From contig NZ_PYVW01000018.1 in the NCBI RefSeq assembly GCF_003056355.1, positions 1 to 64,000 of the forward strand: 64,000 nt of DNA, read 5' to 3'. How positions within the stretch are numbered: the stretch's first letter is position 1; each line of letters opens with the position of its first letter. Under the pieces are notes generated by a model. The model searched no databases. It was given only the letters and a program-made list of their open reading frames with translations, and was not told where the DNA came from. This DNA comes from Devosia naphthalenivorans. GTDB lineage: Bacteria; Pseudomonadota; Alphaproteobacteria; Rhizobiales; Devosiaceae. The translations under genes were made by a program, and so were the position numbers. This document shows positions 55,347-64,000 of the stretch, in pieces.

Positions 55347-55472
55347 TCAGGGGCTGATAAGAAGGAGAAGGAGCGCGGCTGGAAGCAGCAGCATGGCGCC
55401 GGCAATGCGCAGGCGGGCCTGGAGGGCCTCACGCTGGCTGATTGCTTTGGCTTGTGCGCGGTTGCGCTGCAT
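55347..55472 (-). CDS. Leucine-rich leader peptide of leuA
   Basis: A 41-codon open frame 114 bases upstream of leuA on the same strand. Its second half reads MLLLPAALLLLLISP: eight leucines and one isoleucine within 15 residues, mostly as CTG and CTT/CTC codons, directly before the stop. The stop codon sits within the outer stem of a hairpin. This is the classic composition of a leu operon leader peptide used to sense charged tRNA-Leu. The start could be ATG 55472 or the internal ATG at residue 27; ribosome sites are weak for both. The alternative, a small membrane peptide, is less likely given its position. Confidence 0.65.
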   Translation of the reverse strand: MQRNRAQAKAISQREALQARLRIAGAMLLLPAALLLLLISP

Positions 55473-55585
55473 GGATACGGTCTCGATTTCGTTTGAACAA
55501 TGCGACAAAGTCCTGGGCGTTGCAAGTGCGGGGTTCGGATGAAGTGAAGATTTTGCTTAAAGCGCCCCCGCTCCCAAGCCACTAG

Positions 55586-55668
55586 CCCTCATGGTGAGCC
55601 TGTCGAACCGCGAGGGCGTGCCCACATCGTGCCACGACCTCGTCCTTCGACAAGCTCAGGATGAGGTC
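55586..55668. repeat. Inverted pair of family C repeats
   Basis: CCCTCATGGTGAGCCTGTCG at 55586-55616 and an inverted copy at 55635-55668 (CTTCGACAAGCTCAGGATGA) lie between the leu leader and the PhzF gene. Confidence 0.7.
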
Positions 55669-55692
55669 TACCGGGGCGGCCTGCGGTCACCC

Positions 55693-56577
55693 TCACTCCC
55701 CCAGATCCAGCGTACCCTCCCCGATAATCACTGCGTGGCCGCCGATCCCGCCATGAATCAACACGTCATCGTTCTTGCGGAACTGGATGGTGATGCGGCA
55801 GGGGCGACCCATTTCGTGACCCTGGCGCAGCACGTAGTCGGTCTGTCCGGTGCCGAGCGCGTCTTCTGCCAGCAGACCGATCAAGGCCGCTGCCGCAGAG
55901 CCCGTGCCGGGGTCCTCCCCAATGTCCATGCCGAACATGCGGGCGGCCAGATCATTGTCCGGCTCGTCAGCCGTGAGCGTGAACACATAGGCCGAGTTGT
56001 GATCGTGGCGAAACACCGTGCTGAACAGGGCCTGGTTAACCTGGATTCTGCGCAGCACCGCCGCATTCCGAACCGGTACGAGGTGAAAGGTCACCCCGGC
56101 GGAAAACACGGCAGGCTTGTAAACATCGCAACCAATATCTTCGACCTCAATACCCAGCGCCTGGGCGATACCAAGCGTGTCGGTCAGGTCGGCGACACGA
56201 GACGGAAGCCGTGGCAGCGCGAAGCGCGCCTCGCCCGAACACCTGCCGGTTTTCTCAAACAGCGCGGTGATGAGGCCGACCTTCTCCTCGAGACGGACAG
56301 CGCTGACCTTGTTCTGCAAGCCAAGCGCCACTGCCGCGCCGATCGTTGGGTGCCCGGCGAAGGGCAGTTCGGTGTGCGGGGTGAAGATGCGGACCGCAGC
56401 CGTGTTGCGCTCGGCCTTTGGCTTGAGAATGAAGACCGTTTCGCTGAGGTTGAACTCGCGCGCGATTGCCTGCATCTCATCGTCAAGCAGGCCATCGGCC
56501 TTGGGCACGACGGCCAGTTGATTGCCCTTGAGCGGCTCTCGCGTGAAGACGTCGAGCAGCAGATAGTTGAGCTTCAT
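55693..56577 (-). CDS. PhzF-family isomerase/epimerase
   Basis: A 294-residue protein of the PhzF (diaminopimelate epimerase-like) fold. It has the family start LDVFTREPLKGNQLAVV, the catalytic-Glu segment FNLSETVFI, and TELPFAGHPTIGAA with GEDPGTGSAAAAL in the second half. The biological substrate is unknown; the neighbouring genes do not suggest phenazine synthesis. ATG 56577 is chosen because the frame upstream loses coding character. It starts five bases after the UPF0303 gene, forming an operon with it. Confidence 0.88.
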   Translation of the reverse strand: MKLNYLLLDVFTREPLKGNQLAVVPKADGLLDDEMQAIAREFNLSETVFILKPKAERNTAAVRIFTPHTELPFAGHPTIGAAVALGLQNKVSAVRLEEKVGLITALFEKTGRCSGEARFALPRLPSRVADLTDTLGIAQALGIEVEDIGCDVYKPAVFSAGVTFHLVPVRNAAVLRRIQVNQALFSTVFRHDHNSAYVFTLTADEPDNDLAARMFGMDIGEDPGTGSAAAALIGLLAEDALGTGQTDYVLRQGHEMGRPCRITIQFRKNDDVLIHGGIGGHAVIIGEGTLDLGE

Positions 56578-56582
56578 TTGTC

Positions 56583-57074
56583 TCACTCGGCAGGGAGGGC
56601 GAAATCTTCCGGTGCGAAACCCAGATGAATGGCTAGCGCGGCAACGGCCACGCCATGATCCGAACGGCCCGGCAGGCCTGATATGGTGAGGCACCCGATG
56701 ATCCCGGCGCCCTTCACCCGAATGGGGAAGCCGCCGCCCGCAATCACATAGTCGGCCGGATCCGCGCCCGACTGCGGTGAGAACGGCACTTCGCCCCGCT
56801 CCAACACCATGCGGTAGCTGGCGCGCTGAAAGCGGCGAACCGTATTGATCTTGCGGCGCACCCATTCAGCATTGTCGGCCGCGGTGCCGGCAGTCGCTGC
56901 AAAAAACAGCTGCCGGTCCCAGGTACGCACATCGACGACAAGGCCGAGATTGTCGGCCAGGGCACGCTCCCTGACGGAACTGCCGAGAGCGAACGCCACG
57001 CCCTCATCGAACTGCGACAGCACCAGCGTCTGCTCCTGGTGCATTACCAGTGCGATATCGTCTTCCTTAGCCAT
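56583..57074 (-). CDS. Heme-degrading domain protein (UPF0303/HbpS-like)
   Basis: A 163-residue protein of the UPF0303/DUF336 family related to HbpS and GlcG. Conserved parts are VMHQEQTLVLSQFDEGVAFALG, DVRTWDRQLFF and the GGGFPIRVKGAGIIG segment that lines the ligand site. It likely binds heme or a corrinoid-like ligand. The frame is open upstream to 57314, but ATG 57074 fits the family start. It is in operon with phzF-like and divergent from the FAD monooxygenase. Confidence 0.82.
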   Translation of the reverse strand: MAKEDDIALVMHQEQTLVLSQFDEGVAFALGSSVRERALADNLGLVVDVRTWDRQLFFAATAGTAADNAEWVRRKINTVRRFQRASYRMVLERGEVPFSPQSGADPADYVIAGGGFPIRVKGAGIIGCLTISGLPGRSDHGVAVAALAIHLGFAPEDFALPAE

Positions 57075-57209
57075 ATCAAGCCTTCCGCGGCGATTCGAAT
57101 TGGGTTGTTTCAGAGCAATAGAGCAGAGCGTGCCTGCTGAGTAGAGGCGCTTTACCAATTGCCTTGATCGGCCGATAGTTTGGTTTGGCAACAGGCAAAG
57201 GACACGGCG

Positions 57210-58487
57210 TTGGAGAGCACCACCTGTGTGATTGCGGGCGGCGGGCCGGCGGGGATCATGCTTGGCCTGCTGCTGTCGCGGGCCGGCATCGCAGTGACCG
57301 TGCTGGAAAAGCACGCCGATTTCCTACGCGATTTTCGTGGCGACACGGTACATGCCTCGACCATCGAATTGCTCGACGAACTGGGGCTGGGCAACGCCTT
57401 CCGCAAATTGCCGCAGACGCGCTTGCAGAATTTTCAGCTGCCCCTGCCGGACGGCAGTACTTTCCTGCTCGGCGACTTTTCAACCCTGAAGCCTCCCTAC
57501 AACTATGTCGCGCTGATCCCGCAATGGGATTTCCTCGACTTCCTGGTTGGCGTGGCGAGGCGCGAGCCCAGCTTTGCCATCCGCATGAACACCGAGGTCA
57601 CGGGCCTGCGCCTCGATGGGGAGCGGGTCAGCGGGGTGCACTATCGCGAGCAGGACGGCATGGAGGGCGATATCGTGGCCGATCTGGTGGTCGCGTGCGA
57701 CGGGCGTCACTCCATCCTGCGCGATCAAGCAGGACTGGTGCCGCATGAGTTCAACGTGCCTTTCGATACCTGGTGGTTCCGCCTGCCCCGTTATCCTGCC
57801 GAAATGGGCGAGGTCGCCGCAGTCGTTCCCCAGTTCGGGGATCGCGATGTCATGCTCACGCTGACGCGGGAAGATTTTTACCAGATCGCCTATTTTGCCG
57901 AGAAGGGCGCTGACGCCCGGCTGCGGGCCGAGGGGATCGAGCGGTTCCGCCAGCGCATCGCCAGCATGCGGCCAGACTTTGCCGACCGGCTGGATACGCT
58001 GACATCGATGGACGATCTGCACTTGCTCGACGTGCGGCTCAACCGGCTCAAGACCTGGCACCGCATCGGTCTGTTATGCATTGGCGATGCGGCTCATGCC
58101 ATGTCACCGGCAGGCGGCGTCGGTATCAATCTCGCCATTCAGGACGCCGTGGCAGCGGCGACGCGGCTGGCAGTTCCCCTGCGTGAGGTCCGTCTGACAG
58201 ACGCAGATCTTGCCACGGTGCGGCGGCGCCGCTGGATGCCAACGGTGGTAATCCAACGCCTGCAACGTATCCTGCACCGGGTGCTGTTCGTGCCGGCCTT
58301 CGAGGGCCGACGCCGTGGCCCGCCCTCGCTGATTGTTCTGCTGGCCAGATATGTGCCGGGCTTTACCGCCCTGCCCGCGCGGCTTGTAGCGTTCGGCCCC
58401 CGCCCCGAGCACGCGCCCGATTTCGCACAAAGAGCGCAGACCGAACCTCCGCCGGAAAAGAAAACGGGGGCCGCAGCCCCCGTCTGA
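57210..58487 (+). CDS. FAD-dependent monooxygenase (UbiH/PHBH fold)
   Basis: A 425-residue class A flavoprotein monooxygenase. GGGPAGIMLGLLLSRAG binds FAD near the start, CDGRHSILR is the DG motif and GDAAHAMSPAGGVGINLAIQDA the second FAD-phosphate motif. The substrate, probably an aromatic compound, is unknown. No ATG fits; TTG 57210 follows AAAGGA and is preferred, with TTG 57180 as alternative. Its last codons carry the terminator hairpin of the convergent ilvC gene. Confidence 0.87.
   Translation: MESTTCVIAGGGPAGIMLGLLLSRAGIAVTVLEKHADFLRDFRGDTVHASTIELLDELGLGNAFRKLPQTRLQNFQLPLPDGSTFLLGDFSTLKPPYNYVALIPQWDFLDFLVGVARREPSFAIRMNTEVTGLRLDGERVSGVHYREQDGMEGDIVADLVVACDGRHSILRDQAGLVPHEFNVPFDTWWFRLPRYPAEMGEVAAVVPQFGDRDVMLTLTREDFYQIAYFAEKGADARLRAEGIERFRQRIASMRPDFADRLDTLTSMDDLHLLDVRLNRLKTWHRIGLLCIGDAAHAMSPAGGVGINLAIQDAVAAATRLAVPLREVRLTDADLATVRRRRWMPTVVIQRLQRILHRVLFVPAFEGRRRGPPSLIVLLARYVPGFTALPARLVAFGPRPEHAPDFAQRAQTEPPPEKKTGAAAPV
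58464..58483 (-). terminator. ilvC terminator inside the 3' end of the convergent gene
   Basis: ACGGGGGC/GCCCCCGT is an 8-bp perfect stem with loop CGCA, followed on the minus strand by TTTTCTTTT. The hairpin lies within the last codons of the FAD monooxygenase gene, encoding its TGAAAPV tail. Confidence 0.8.
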
Positions 58488-58492
58488 TTGCT

Positions 58493-59539
<1,047 letters not shown>

Positions 59540-60190
59540 TTATGAGTTGCTGACTTTCGCCCCATAGAGGGCGAAGAACTGGTCGGTCGCGGCCTTGACG
59601 TCGGCCTCGATATTGTCGGTCACGTTGGATTGGGTCAGACTCTTGTCGCCGAGTAGCAGACGGATCTGCACGTCGCGCACGACAAGGCCAAAGAATGTGC
59701 GGTAGGCGTCTTCGCTTGAGTCAAACCGCAGCAGGCGCGCATCGCGGCCAGCCTCGAGAATGGGCTTGAGCCGGCGGCGGATTGCCAAAGGCCCGTTTTC
59801 GAGCACGATGATGCCCAGGCTGTCCTTTTCCTGAGCAGCGTGGGTCACAGCAGTGCGATTGAGCGTGATCGAGACTTCGCCGGTAATGACCGTCAGCAGA
59901 TCGCGGGCAAACTGTTCGATGCTGAGGCGCAGCGTCTTGGCGGTGAGCCCCGTGCGGGTCACCTGCGGCATGCGCACCTTGGCCGCCTGCCACTGCACGG
60001 TTGCGGTTAGCAAACCGTCCCGATCCCCGAACCATTTGTAGAGCGTTTCTTTGGAGCATGACGCGCGGCGCGCCACGGCAGTCATTGTCAGTCCGTCACC
60101 ATTTTCAACAAGAAGGTCCAGCGCAGCGGTCAGCACTGCCTGCTGGCGCGGCGTAAAAACCTCTTCGTTGACCTTGATGGTCACTGCCAC
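59540..60190 (-). CDS. TetR/AcrR-family transcriptional regulator
   Basis: A 216-residue TetR-type repressor. The N-terminal HTH is visible in MTAVARRASCSKETLYKWFGDRDGL. The C-terminal ligand domain is not recognisable as a specific subfamily. GTG 60190 with GGGGA about seven bases upstream is preferred; the frame upstream would read through the operator palindrome at 60241-60258. That palindrome lies 51 bases upstream, so autorepression is likely. Confidence 0.85.
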   Translation of the reverse strand: MAVTIKVNEEVFTPRQQAVLTAALDLLVENGDGLTMTAVARRASCSKETLYKWFGDRDGLLTATVQWQAAKVRMPQVTRTGLTAKTLRLSIEQFARDLLTVITGEVSITLNRTAVTHAAQEKDSLGIIVLENGPLAIRRRLKPILEAGRDARLLRFDSSEDAYRTFFGLVVRDVQIRLLLGDKSLTQSNVTDNIEADVKAATDQFFALYGAKVSNS

Positions 60191-60240
60191 GATGCTATCC
60201 CCGATGCGGCCGGAAGGTTCCCAGCCTATTGCTTTAGCTG

Positions 60241-60258
60241 CCGTACCGTACGGTACGG
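60241..60258. promoter_or_regulatory. Perfect 18-bp palindromic operator of TetR regulator
   Basis: CCGTACCGTACGGTACGG is a perfect palindrome immediately upstream of the tetR gene and is the expected type of TetR-family operator. Confidence 0.65.
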
Positions 60259-60843
60259 TTCGAAGCAAGCGCTATTTGGGCCGAGCCTCCGAAATCCACC
60301 TCTGTGTAAAAGTCCCCCATAATCTGTGACGAAAACCGAATATCCGTGAAAAGAGTCCGTCATAATCCATGAAATTGGCAAAAACACTGATCTTCTTGGA
60401 AGTGGGCTTAGTCACGGACCCTTCAACCGCCCAGGATGATGCTTAAGTAAGCGGCGTTGAGAGCGTTCAGCGGTGACCACCCTCGACTGCTTCGGCAACA
60501 CAGCGGTCTGGCCGCCCCACGCTCGCAGTTCAAGGCGTGCCAACTGGATGGCCGAACTTGGTTTGCACGGACATTACTGCCGTGCATGCAATGTAGAGGA
60601 GGCTTGGGAGGGTCCGGTCATGCAGGTCAATGTGTTCCTTGCCAGCGTCAGCTGGGATTGACGGGTGTGGCTGCTCGTACTGACGCTGACAACCAAGGCA
60701 TCCGTGATATCGCTAAAGAGATGGCGATGGCGGCTCTACGGTACCCTTGATTGCGAGAGCGATCCGTTCACTGGGATGGCGATCGAGATGAACTTGCAGG
60801 CCAAAGGTTTTGTGATTGTGGAAGCGGTGCTCGACCCTCCGGT
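60259..60843. other. Degenerate region without a supported gene
   Basis: Several short frames exist, none with a domain or ribosome site. One frame around 60680-60750 (GIRDIAKEMAMAALRYP) may be remnant coding sequence of unknown origin. The TetR palindrome would suit a divergent gene here, but no intact gene is present. Confidence 0.4.
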
Positions 60844-61003
60844 TCAAGCACTTCGTGGCGCGAACAGAATAATGCTGGCGGCAACCAGGGCCAGCGCGCC
60901 ACCGAACAGGTCCCAACGATCGGGCACTCTCCCTTCTGCGAGCCACAGCCAAAGCAGCGACGCTACAATGTAGATCCCACCATATACACCGGCTTTTCCC
61001 GAG
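60844..61003 (-). pseudogene. YnfA-family membrane protein, C-terminal remnant
   Basis: The minus-strand frame ends at TGA 60844-60846 and encodes the C-terminal half of a YnfA/UPF0060 small membrane protein: YGGIYIVASLLWLWLAEGR, then DRWDLFGGALALVAASIILF. The N-terminal half (two transmembrane helices) is missing; upstream of about 61003 the same frame is antisense to an MmyB-type fragment. The gene is therefore truncated by rearrangement. Confidence 0.7.
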
Positions 61004-61288
61004 CATAACCTCGATCCAGCGACCGGGGAGCTTTTCGAGGCGGCGATCTCTATCATAGAGGGCCATATGCCGTTCCCGGCGCTCGCGGTCGACCGGCACT
61101 GGAAGCTTGTTCGGGCAAATGGTGCCCTCGCGCCTTTGCTCGCCGCCTGCTCCCCGGCGCTTCTTTCTGAGCCGATCAATGTCTTACGGCTCAGCCTGCA
61201 TCCCGATGGGCTCGCTCCCATGATCCTTAACCTGGCTGAATGGCGGCACCACATCCTGGGACGGATCAAAAATCAGGTAGGGATGTAG
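60992..61288 (+). pseudogene. MmyB-type XRE regulator, ligand-domain remnant
   Basis: The plus-strand frame encodes the C-terminal MmyB-like ligand-binding domain of an XRE-family regulator: GHMPFPALAVDRHWKLVRAN, then PINVLRLSLHPDGLAPMILN and NLAEWRHHILGRI. The HTH domain and middle are missing. It begins exactly where the YnfA remnant (opposite strand) ends, and runs into a GNAT fragment, so it is a relic joined by recombination. Confidence 0.7.
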
Positions 61289-61470
61289 CCAACAAGCTCG
61301 TCATTCCAGAAGCGATCGAGAAAATCGTACTCAAACCTTCCGTCGCGCCCGATCGGAAACGGCAAATTCCCGGTCATCTCATAGAGGTACAACTGGACAA
61401 GGTTCGCGACGACAGCCTTGTCCTCGGGTCCGGCCTTCACGATCGATACCTTGCTGCTCTGATTGCTCAT
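61273..61470 (-). pseudogene. GNAT acetyltransferase, N-terminal remnant
   Basis: The frame from ATG 61470 (GGAACGAAGG upstream) encodes the first 65 residues of a GNAT protein, with VSIVKAGPEDKAVVANLVQL and DGRFEYDFLDRFW, then stops after NDELVGYIPT at the junction with the MmyB remnant. The acetyl-CoA binding half is missing. A short functional protein is unlikely. Confidence 0.6.
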
Positions 61471-61617
61471 CCTTCGTTCCGTTTCGAATCCTTTCACGCG
61501 ACATCCTGATGCCAGTATTCAGTCAGGCCTGGAGCTGACCCATCATCCTCTGAGAGAGCTTGGCGTTCTCAAGGAGCGGAGTAAGGTCGCAAACATGGAT
61601 CGGCTGGGCATCATCAC

Positions 61618-62268
61618 CTAGTCTTGCGGCGGCAACACTGCGGCCCGGCCAAGCTCTGTCAGCCCGTAGATGCCTCTGCTCTCCCGTACGAACCACCCAT
61701 AGACATTATTTCTTAGAATTGCAGGCGCTCTAGCGACCAGCGCTTTGAGCTGCTTTGGACTTTGTGGCCCGGCCAGCAACGCCGTGGCGCATGCTATGCA
61801 ATCTTGCCGGTAGGCCGTCATGATCGGCTTGCCACGGCCCCCGCCCACCTGCGGGTCCCCTACCCTGCGCCTGTGTTCATCAAGTAGCCGAGACCGCCTT
61901 TTCCTGTCTTGGCGCGGCGTAGCCGCAAATGGGGCGACGATGACCGCCACTTCCCCAGCGTCCGAGACGGACACCACCCCAAAGCCAAGCCGTCGACACA
62001 AATTTCGGAAACGGGCATCATGCTCCCGCCCCCTACTGGTCTTGGATGCTCTTGCCGCGAGCCAGACTTCATCACAGAACGAGGCCCGCTTCACGCCTTG
62101 CATGACCAACTCGAGATTGAAGGCCAGCTTCATTTCGCAAACAACGATGACCGGCGGATCGCCCTCTTTGACGCCCACCAGGTCGCAATCGTTGACCTCG
62201 CCTTTGACGGAATAGCCGGCGCCTTCCATGAAGGTCTTCAAAGGAAGGTAAAGTTCCGTCTCTGCCAT
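61618..62268 (-). CDS. DUF2161 domain protein (predicted PD-(D/E)XK nuclease-like)
   Basis: A 216-residue protein of DUF2161. It shows the family pattern LYLPLKTFMEGAGYSVKGEV, NDCDLVGV, VVCEMKLAFNLELVMQGVKR (the D...ExK nuclease-like core), and a C-terminal winged-helix-like part with PIMTAYRQ, NVYGWFV and GLTELGRAA. Function is not established; a restriction-like or regulatory nuclease role is inferred from the fold. It is in the accessory right end. Confidence 0.82.
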   Translation of the reverse strand: MAETELYLPLKTFMEGAGYSVKGEVNDCDLVGVKEGDPPVIVVCEMKLAFNLELVMQGVKRASFCDEVWLAARASKTSRGREHDARFRNLCRRLGFGVVSVSDAGEVAVIVAPFAATPRQDRKRRSRLLDEHRRRVGDPQVGGGRGKPIMTAYRQDCIACATALLAGPQSPKQLKALVARAPAILRNNVYGWFVRESRGIYGLTELGRAAVLPPQD

Positions 62269-62452
62269 TTGCTCACTTCAGATCGAGATGCGCACGAGCT
62301 TGATGTAGTTGAGTTTGCCTACCTACGCCGTGCCGTGAGAAGGGTCGAGGCAGGCAAAAACCGGGGTGGTTTACCGTCGTCCGGCTTTTGGACAGGCCTA
62401 ACCAAGAAGCCGCCATTTGTCTAATTGTCAACTTGGGTCCTATAGGCCACGC

Positions 62453-63097
62453 TTACTTGAGGGCGTGCCAGGGTCGGCGAACCGCTCTCACTAGCCCGCT
62501 GCCGCCCCCTCCACAGAAAAAACGGTCGCCACCATTGGATTCAAGGCCGGAAACGCCAATGCCCGGCGGCATATCGAGGCGCTCAAGCACTTCGCCCGTC
62601 TCCGGATCGATGTGGCGAATATCACTCTCGCGGTCGTCCCACGTGCCGTGCCAAAGCTCTCCATCCACCCAGGTGACGCCGGTGACGAAGCGATCGGATT
62701 CGATGGTGCGCAGCACTTCTCCGGTCTCGGGATCCACCTGATGGATCTTGCGCCCGCGATGCTGCCCTACCCAGAGCGAGCGCTCGGCCCATGCCAGTCC
62801 TGAGTCACCGCCGTCTCCAGGCGCCGGTATCGAGGCGACCACCCTACCTGTCGTGGGATCAATCTTGCGAATTATCGCATCCCCGATCTGGAACAGGTGC
62901 ACGCCGTCAAATGCGGTCCCCGCATGGGCGGCGACGTCGAGTGATCTCAATATCTCTCCGCTTTCAGGATCGAGAGCATTCAACCTGTCGCCGGTTGCGA
63001 ACCAAACCTGATTGCCGTCGAAGCTGACCCCGGCAACGTCGTCCACATCGGGAAAGGGACCATATTCACGGATGATTTCGGCAACTGAATGTTTCAT
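62453..63097 (-). CDS. Beta-propeller protein (Vgb/glutamine cyclotransferase-like)
   Basis: A 214-residue cytoplasmic protein without signal peptide. It has repeated beta-propeller blades, each ending in an I/LDPETGEVL-type motif (LDPESGEIL, IDPTTGRVV, VDPETGEVL, IDPETGEVL). Such short propellers occur in SMP-30, Vgb and glutaminyl cyclotransferase-like families; the exact activity is unknown. AGGATGAGCAC precedes ATG. It lies nine bases downstream of the frameshifted HTH gene on the same strand, so the two probably form an operon. Confidence 0.78.
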   Translation of the reverse strand: MKHSVAEIIREYGPFPDVDDVAGVSFDGNQVWFATGDRLNALDPESGEILRSLDVAAHAGTAFDGVHLFQIGDAIIRKIDPTTGRVVASIPAPGDGGDSGLAWAERSLWVGQHRGRKIHQVDPETGEVLRTIESDRFVTGVTWVDGELWHGTWDDRESDIRHIDPETGEVLERLDMPPGIGVSGLESNGGDRFFCGGGGSGLVRAVRRPWHALK

Positions 63098-63106
63098 GTG
63101 CTCATC

Positions 63107-64000
63107 CTAACCGAGAATTCCCGAACCGGGGAGCAACAAGCTTGTCGGGAATCCGGGCACTGTGGAGACGATCCAGCGGCAGGAACGCCCGCGTCCGAAG
63201 ACCTGGACCTTGCTGTTGCGGGCGAGTTCTTCGAGTGCCCGCTGCACGGTACGGGGGCTCACATCTAGCGCCAGCGCCAATGCCGAACTTGACCAGGCTT
63301 CGCCGTCGCCGAGCAGAGCGAGCACTTCGGCATGTTCACCTTCGATGGGTGGGCGCCAGTACGGCAACATCGCCACTATCGTGGGGCCGCAGTACAAAGC
63401 CTTGTCTGGTGGCACTCAGCGCCGCCAGCGGTTTGATGGCCTGACGCAGCCGGCCAATTTCGACCCGTAATCGCGCTCGATGGGAATCGTCGGCATGCTG
63501 GGCACGGAAAGCGACTTTGATGAGTGTTTCGCGCGCTACGTCCTTCGGCCATGCCTCGGCAAGGGCGCGGGCCAGGGCGAGCAACACTGGACGCGTGGTG
63601 AGCGGAATGGCTGTTGTTCCCAGGCGCACGACATTGCGACAGGCGTCGACGATGAGCGTGTTCGAGGCCGGTAGCCTCTCGACCTCTTCCAAGTACAGCA
63701 ACCGCTCGACCTGCCCAGCGACGAGACGCGCCGCCGGGGCTCGAAACGCTCGCACTGCCTGGTCGACCTCTCTCGCAAGCGCTGGAATGCGCGCGTCCTC
63801 GGCTCCTCGTCTTGCCCGTTGCAGAGCAGTTCTCGCCGGCTCTGCCCTGACGCGGCGGATGGCGATGCCCGCCACCACCAATTCGCGCCCGATCAATGAA
63901 GCGGGTGGCAGAACGCCGGGATCGAATTCATCGAGCACCGCTTCGGCTTCATCAAGTCGGCCGATCAGGAGAAGATACCGGGCTTCGAGATAGCCGGCAT
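63107..64000 (-). pseudogene. HTH/TPR-type transcriptional regulator, frameshifted and cut by window edge
   Basis: Two minus-strand frames together make one gene. The upstream part (64000 to about 63350) has a helical repeat-like region (LDEAEAVLDEF, REVDQAVRAFRAPAARL) and a mid-domain with TTRPVLLALARALAEAW, then hits TGA at 63336-63338. The downstream part (about 63355-63107) has the C-terminal winged helix (GEAWSSSALALALDVSPRTV, QRALEELA). Removing one C in GCGCCCACCC near 63350 joins them as APPIEGEHAE. Either a real frameshift mutation or a sequencing error. The N-terminus is beyond the window. Confidence 0.65.

Noticed and set aside
60457..60750. 97-codon plus-strand frame in the degenerate right-hand region
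   Set aside because: Cysteine- and arginine-rich composition and no domain. At most the last 20 codons may be a remnant of something.

Overview
The window looks like a chromosomal segment of a GC-rich, flagellated, polar-growing alphaproteobacterium of the Hyphomicrobiales, most likely Devosia or a close relative. The evidence is the FliX/FlbT/FlaF flagellar regulators, a one-cysteine DksA, a CtrA-type box, the siroheme synthase-DUF2849-CysI-APS reductase operon, a giant hendecad-repeat protein of the Growth Pole Ring type, and several families of short palindromic intergenic repeats. The genus is inferred from gene content and not proven.

Layout. 0-6 kb: the end of an IS30-type transposase, a repeat-rich spacer, an M32 carboxypeptidase, an ABC-F ATPase, and a small curli-like locus (curlin, CsgH-like, curlin). 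6-17 kb: dksA, then a flagellar block (fliX divergent from flgI-rod factor-FlgN-like; flagellin-flbT-flaF; flgE-flgK-flgL on the minus strand) with visible CtrA-type and sigma54-type sites. 17-22.6 kb: an uncharacterised P-loop ATPase, metA, ycjX-ycjF, and an HxlR regulator divergent from an NADPH:FMN reductase. 22.6-29.5 kb: assimilatory sulfur reduction. Siroheme synthase, DUF2849, sulfite reductase and an APS reductase fused to DUF934 overlap or nearly abut as one transcription unit, followed by ferredoxin-NADP reductase and bracketed by two paralogous [2Fe-2S] ferredoxins. 29.6-33 kb: prfC translationally coupled to a methyltransferase, plus an Hpt protein. 33.4-39.4 kb: the 2008-residue hendecad-repeat protein. 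39.4-49.4 kb: MFS transporter, LpxH-like phosphoesterase, secreted GH3 enzyme, acetyl-CoA synthetase, acetyltransferase, a FemAB-like/flippase pair and TerC. 49.6-60.2 kb: tRNA-Lys(CTT), MscS, aminotransferase, EEP hydrolase, leuA with a leucine-rich leader peptide, PhzF, UPF0303, an FAD monooxygenase, ilvC and a TetR regulator. 60.3-64 kb: an accessory stretch of gene fragments (YnfA, MmyB-type regulator, GNAT), a DUF2161 protein, a beta-propeller protein and a frameshifted HTH regulator cut by the window edge.

The strongest items for a second look are the giant repeat protein with an almost unbroken 11-residue period, the unlisted 41-codon leader peptide with overlapping hairpins ahead of leuA, the APS reductase-DUF934 fusion, the curlin/CsgH locus whose two promoters share an 11-bp-spaced direct repeat, a composite palindromic repeat family, and the gene-debris zone at the right end.
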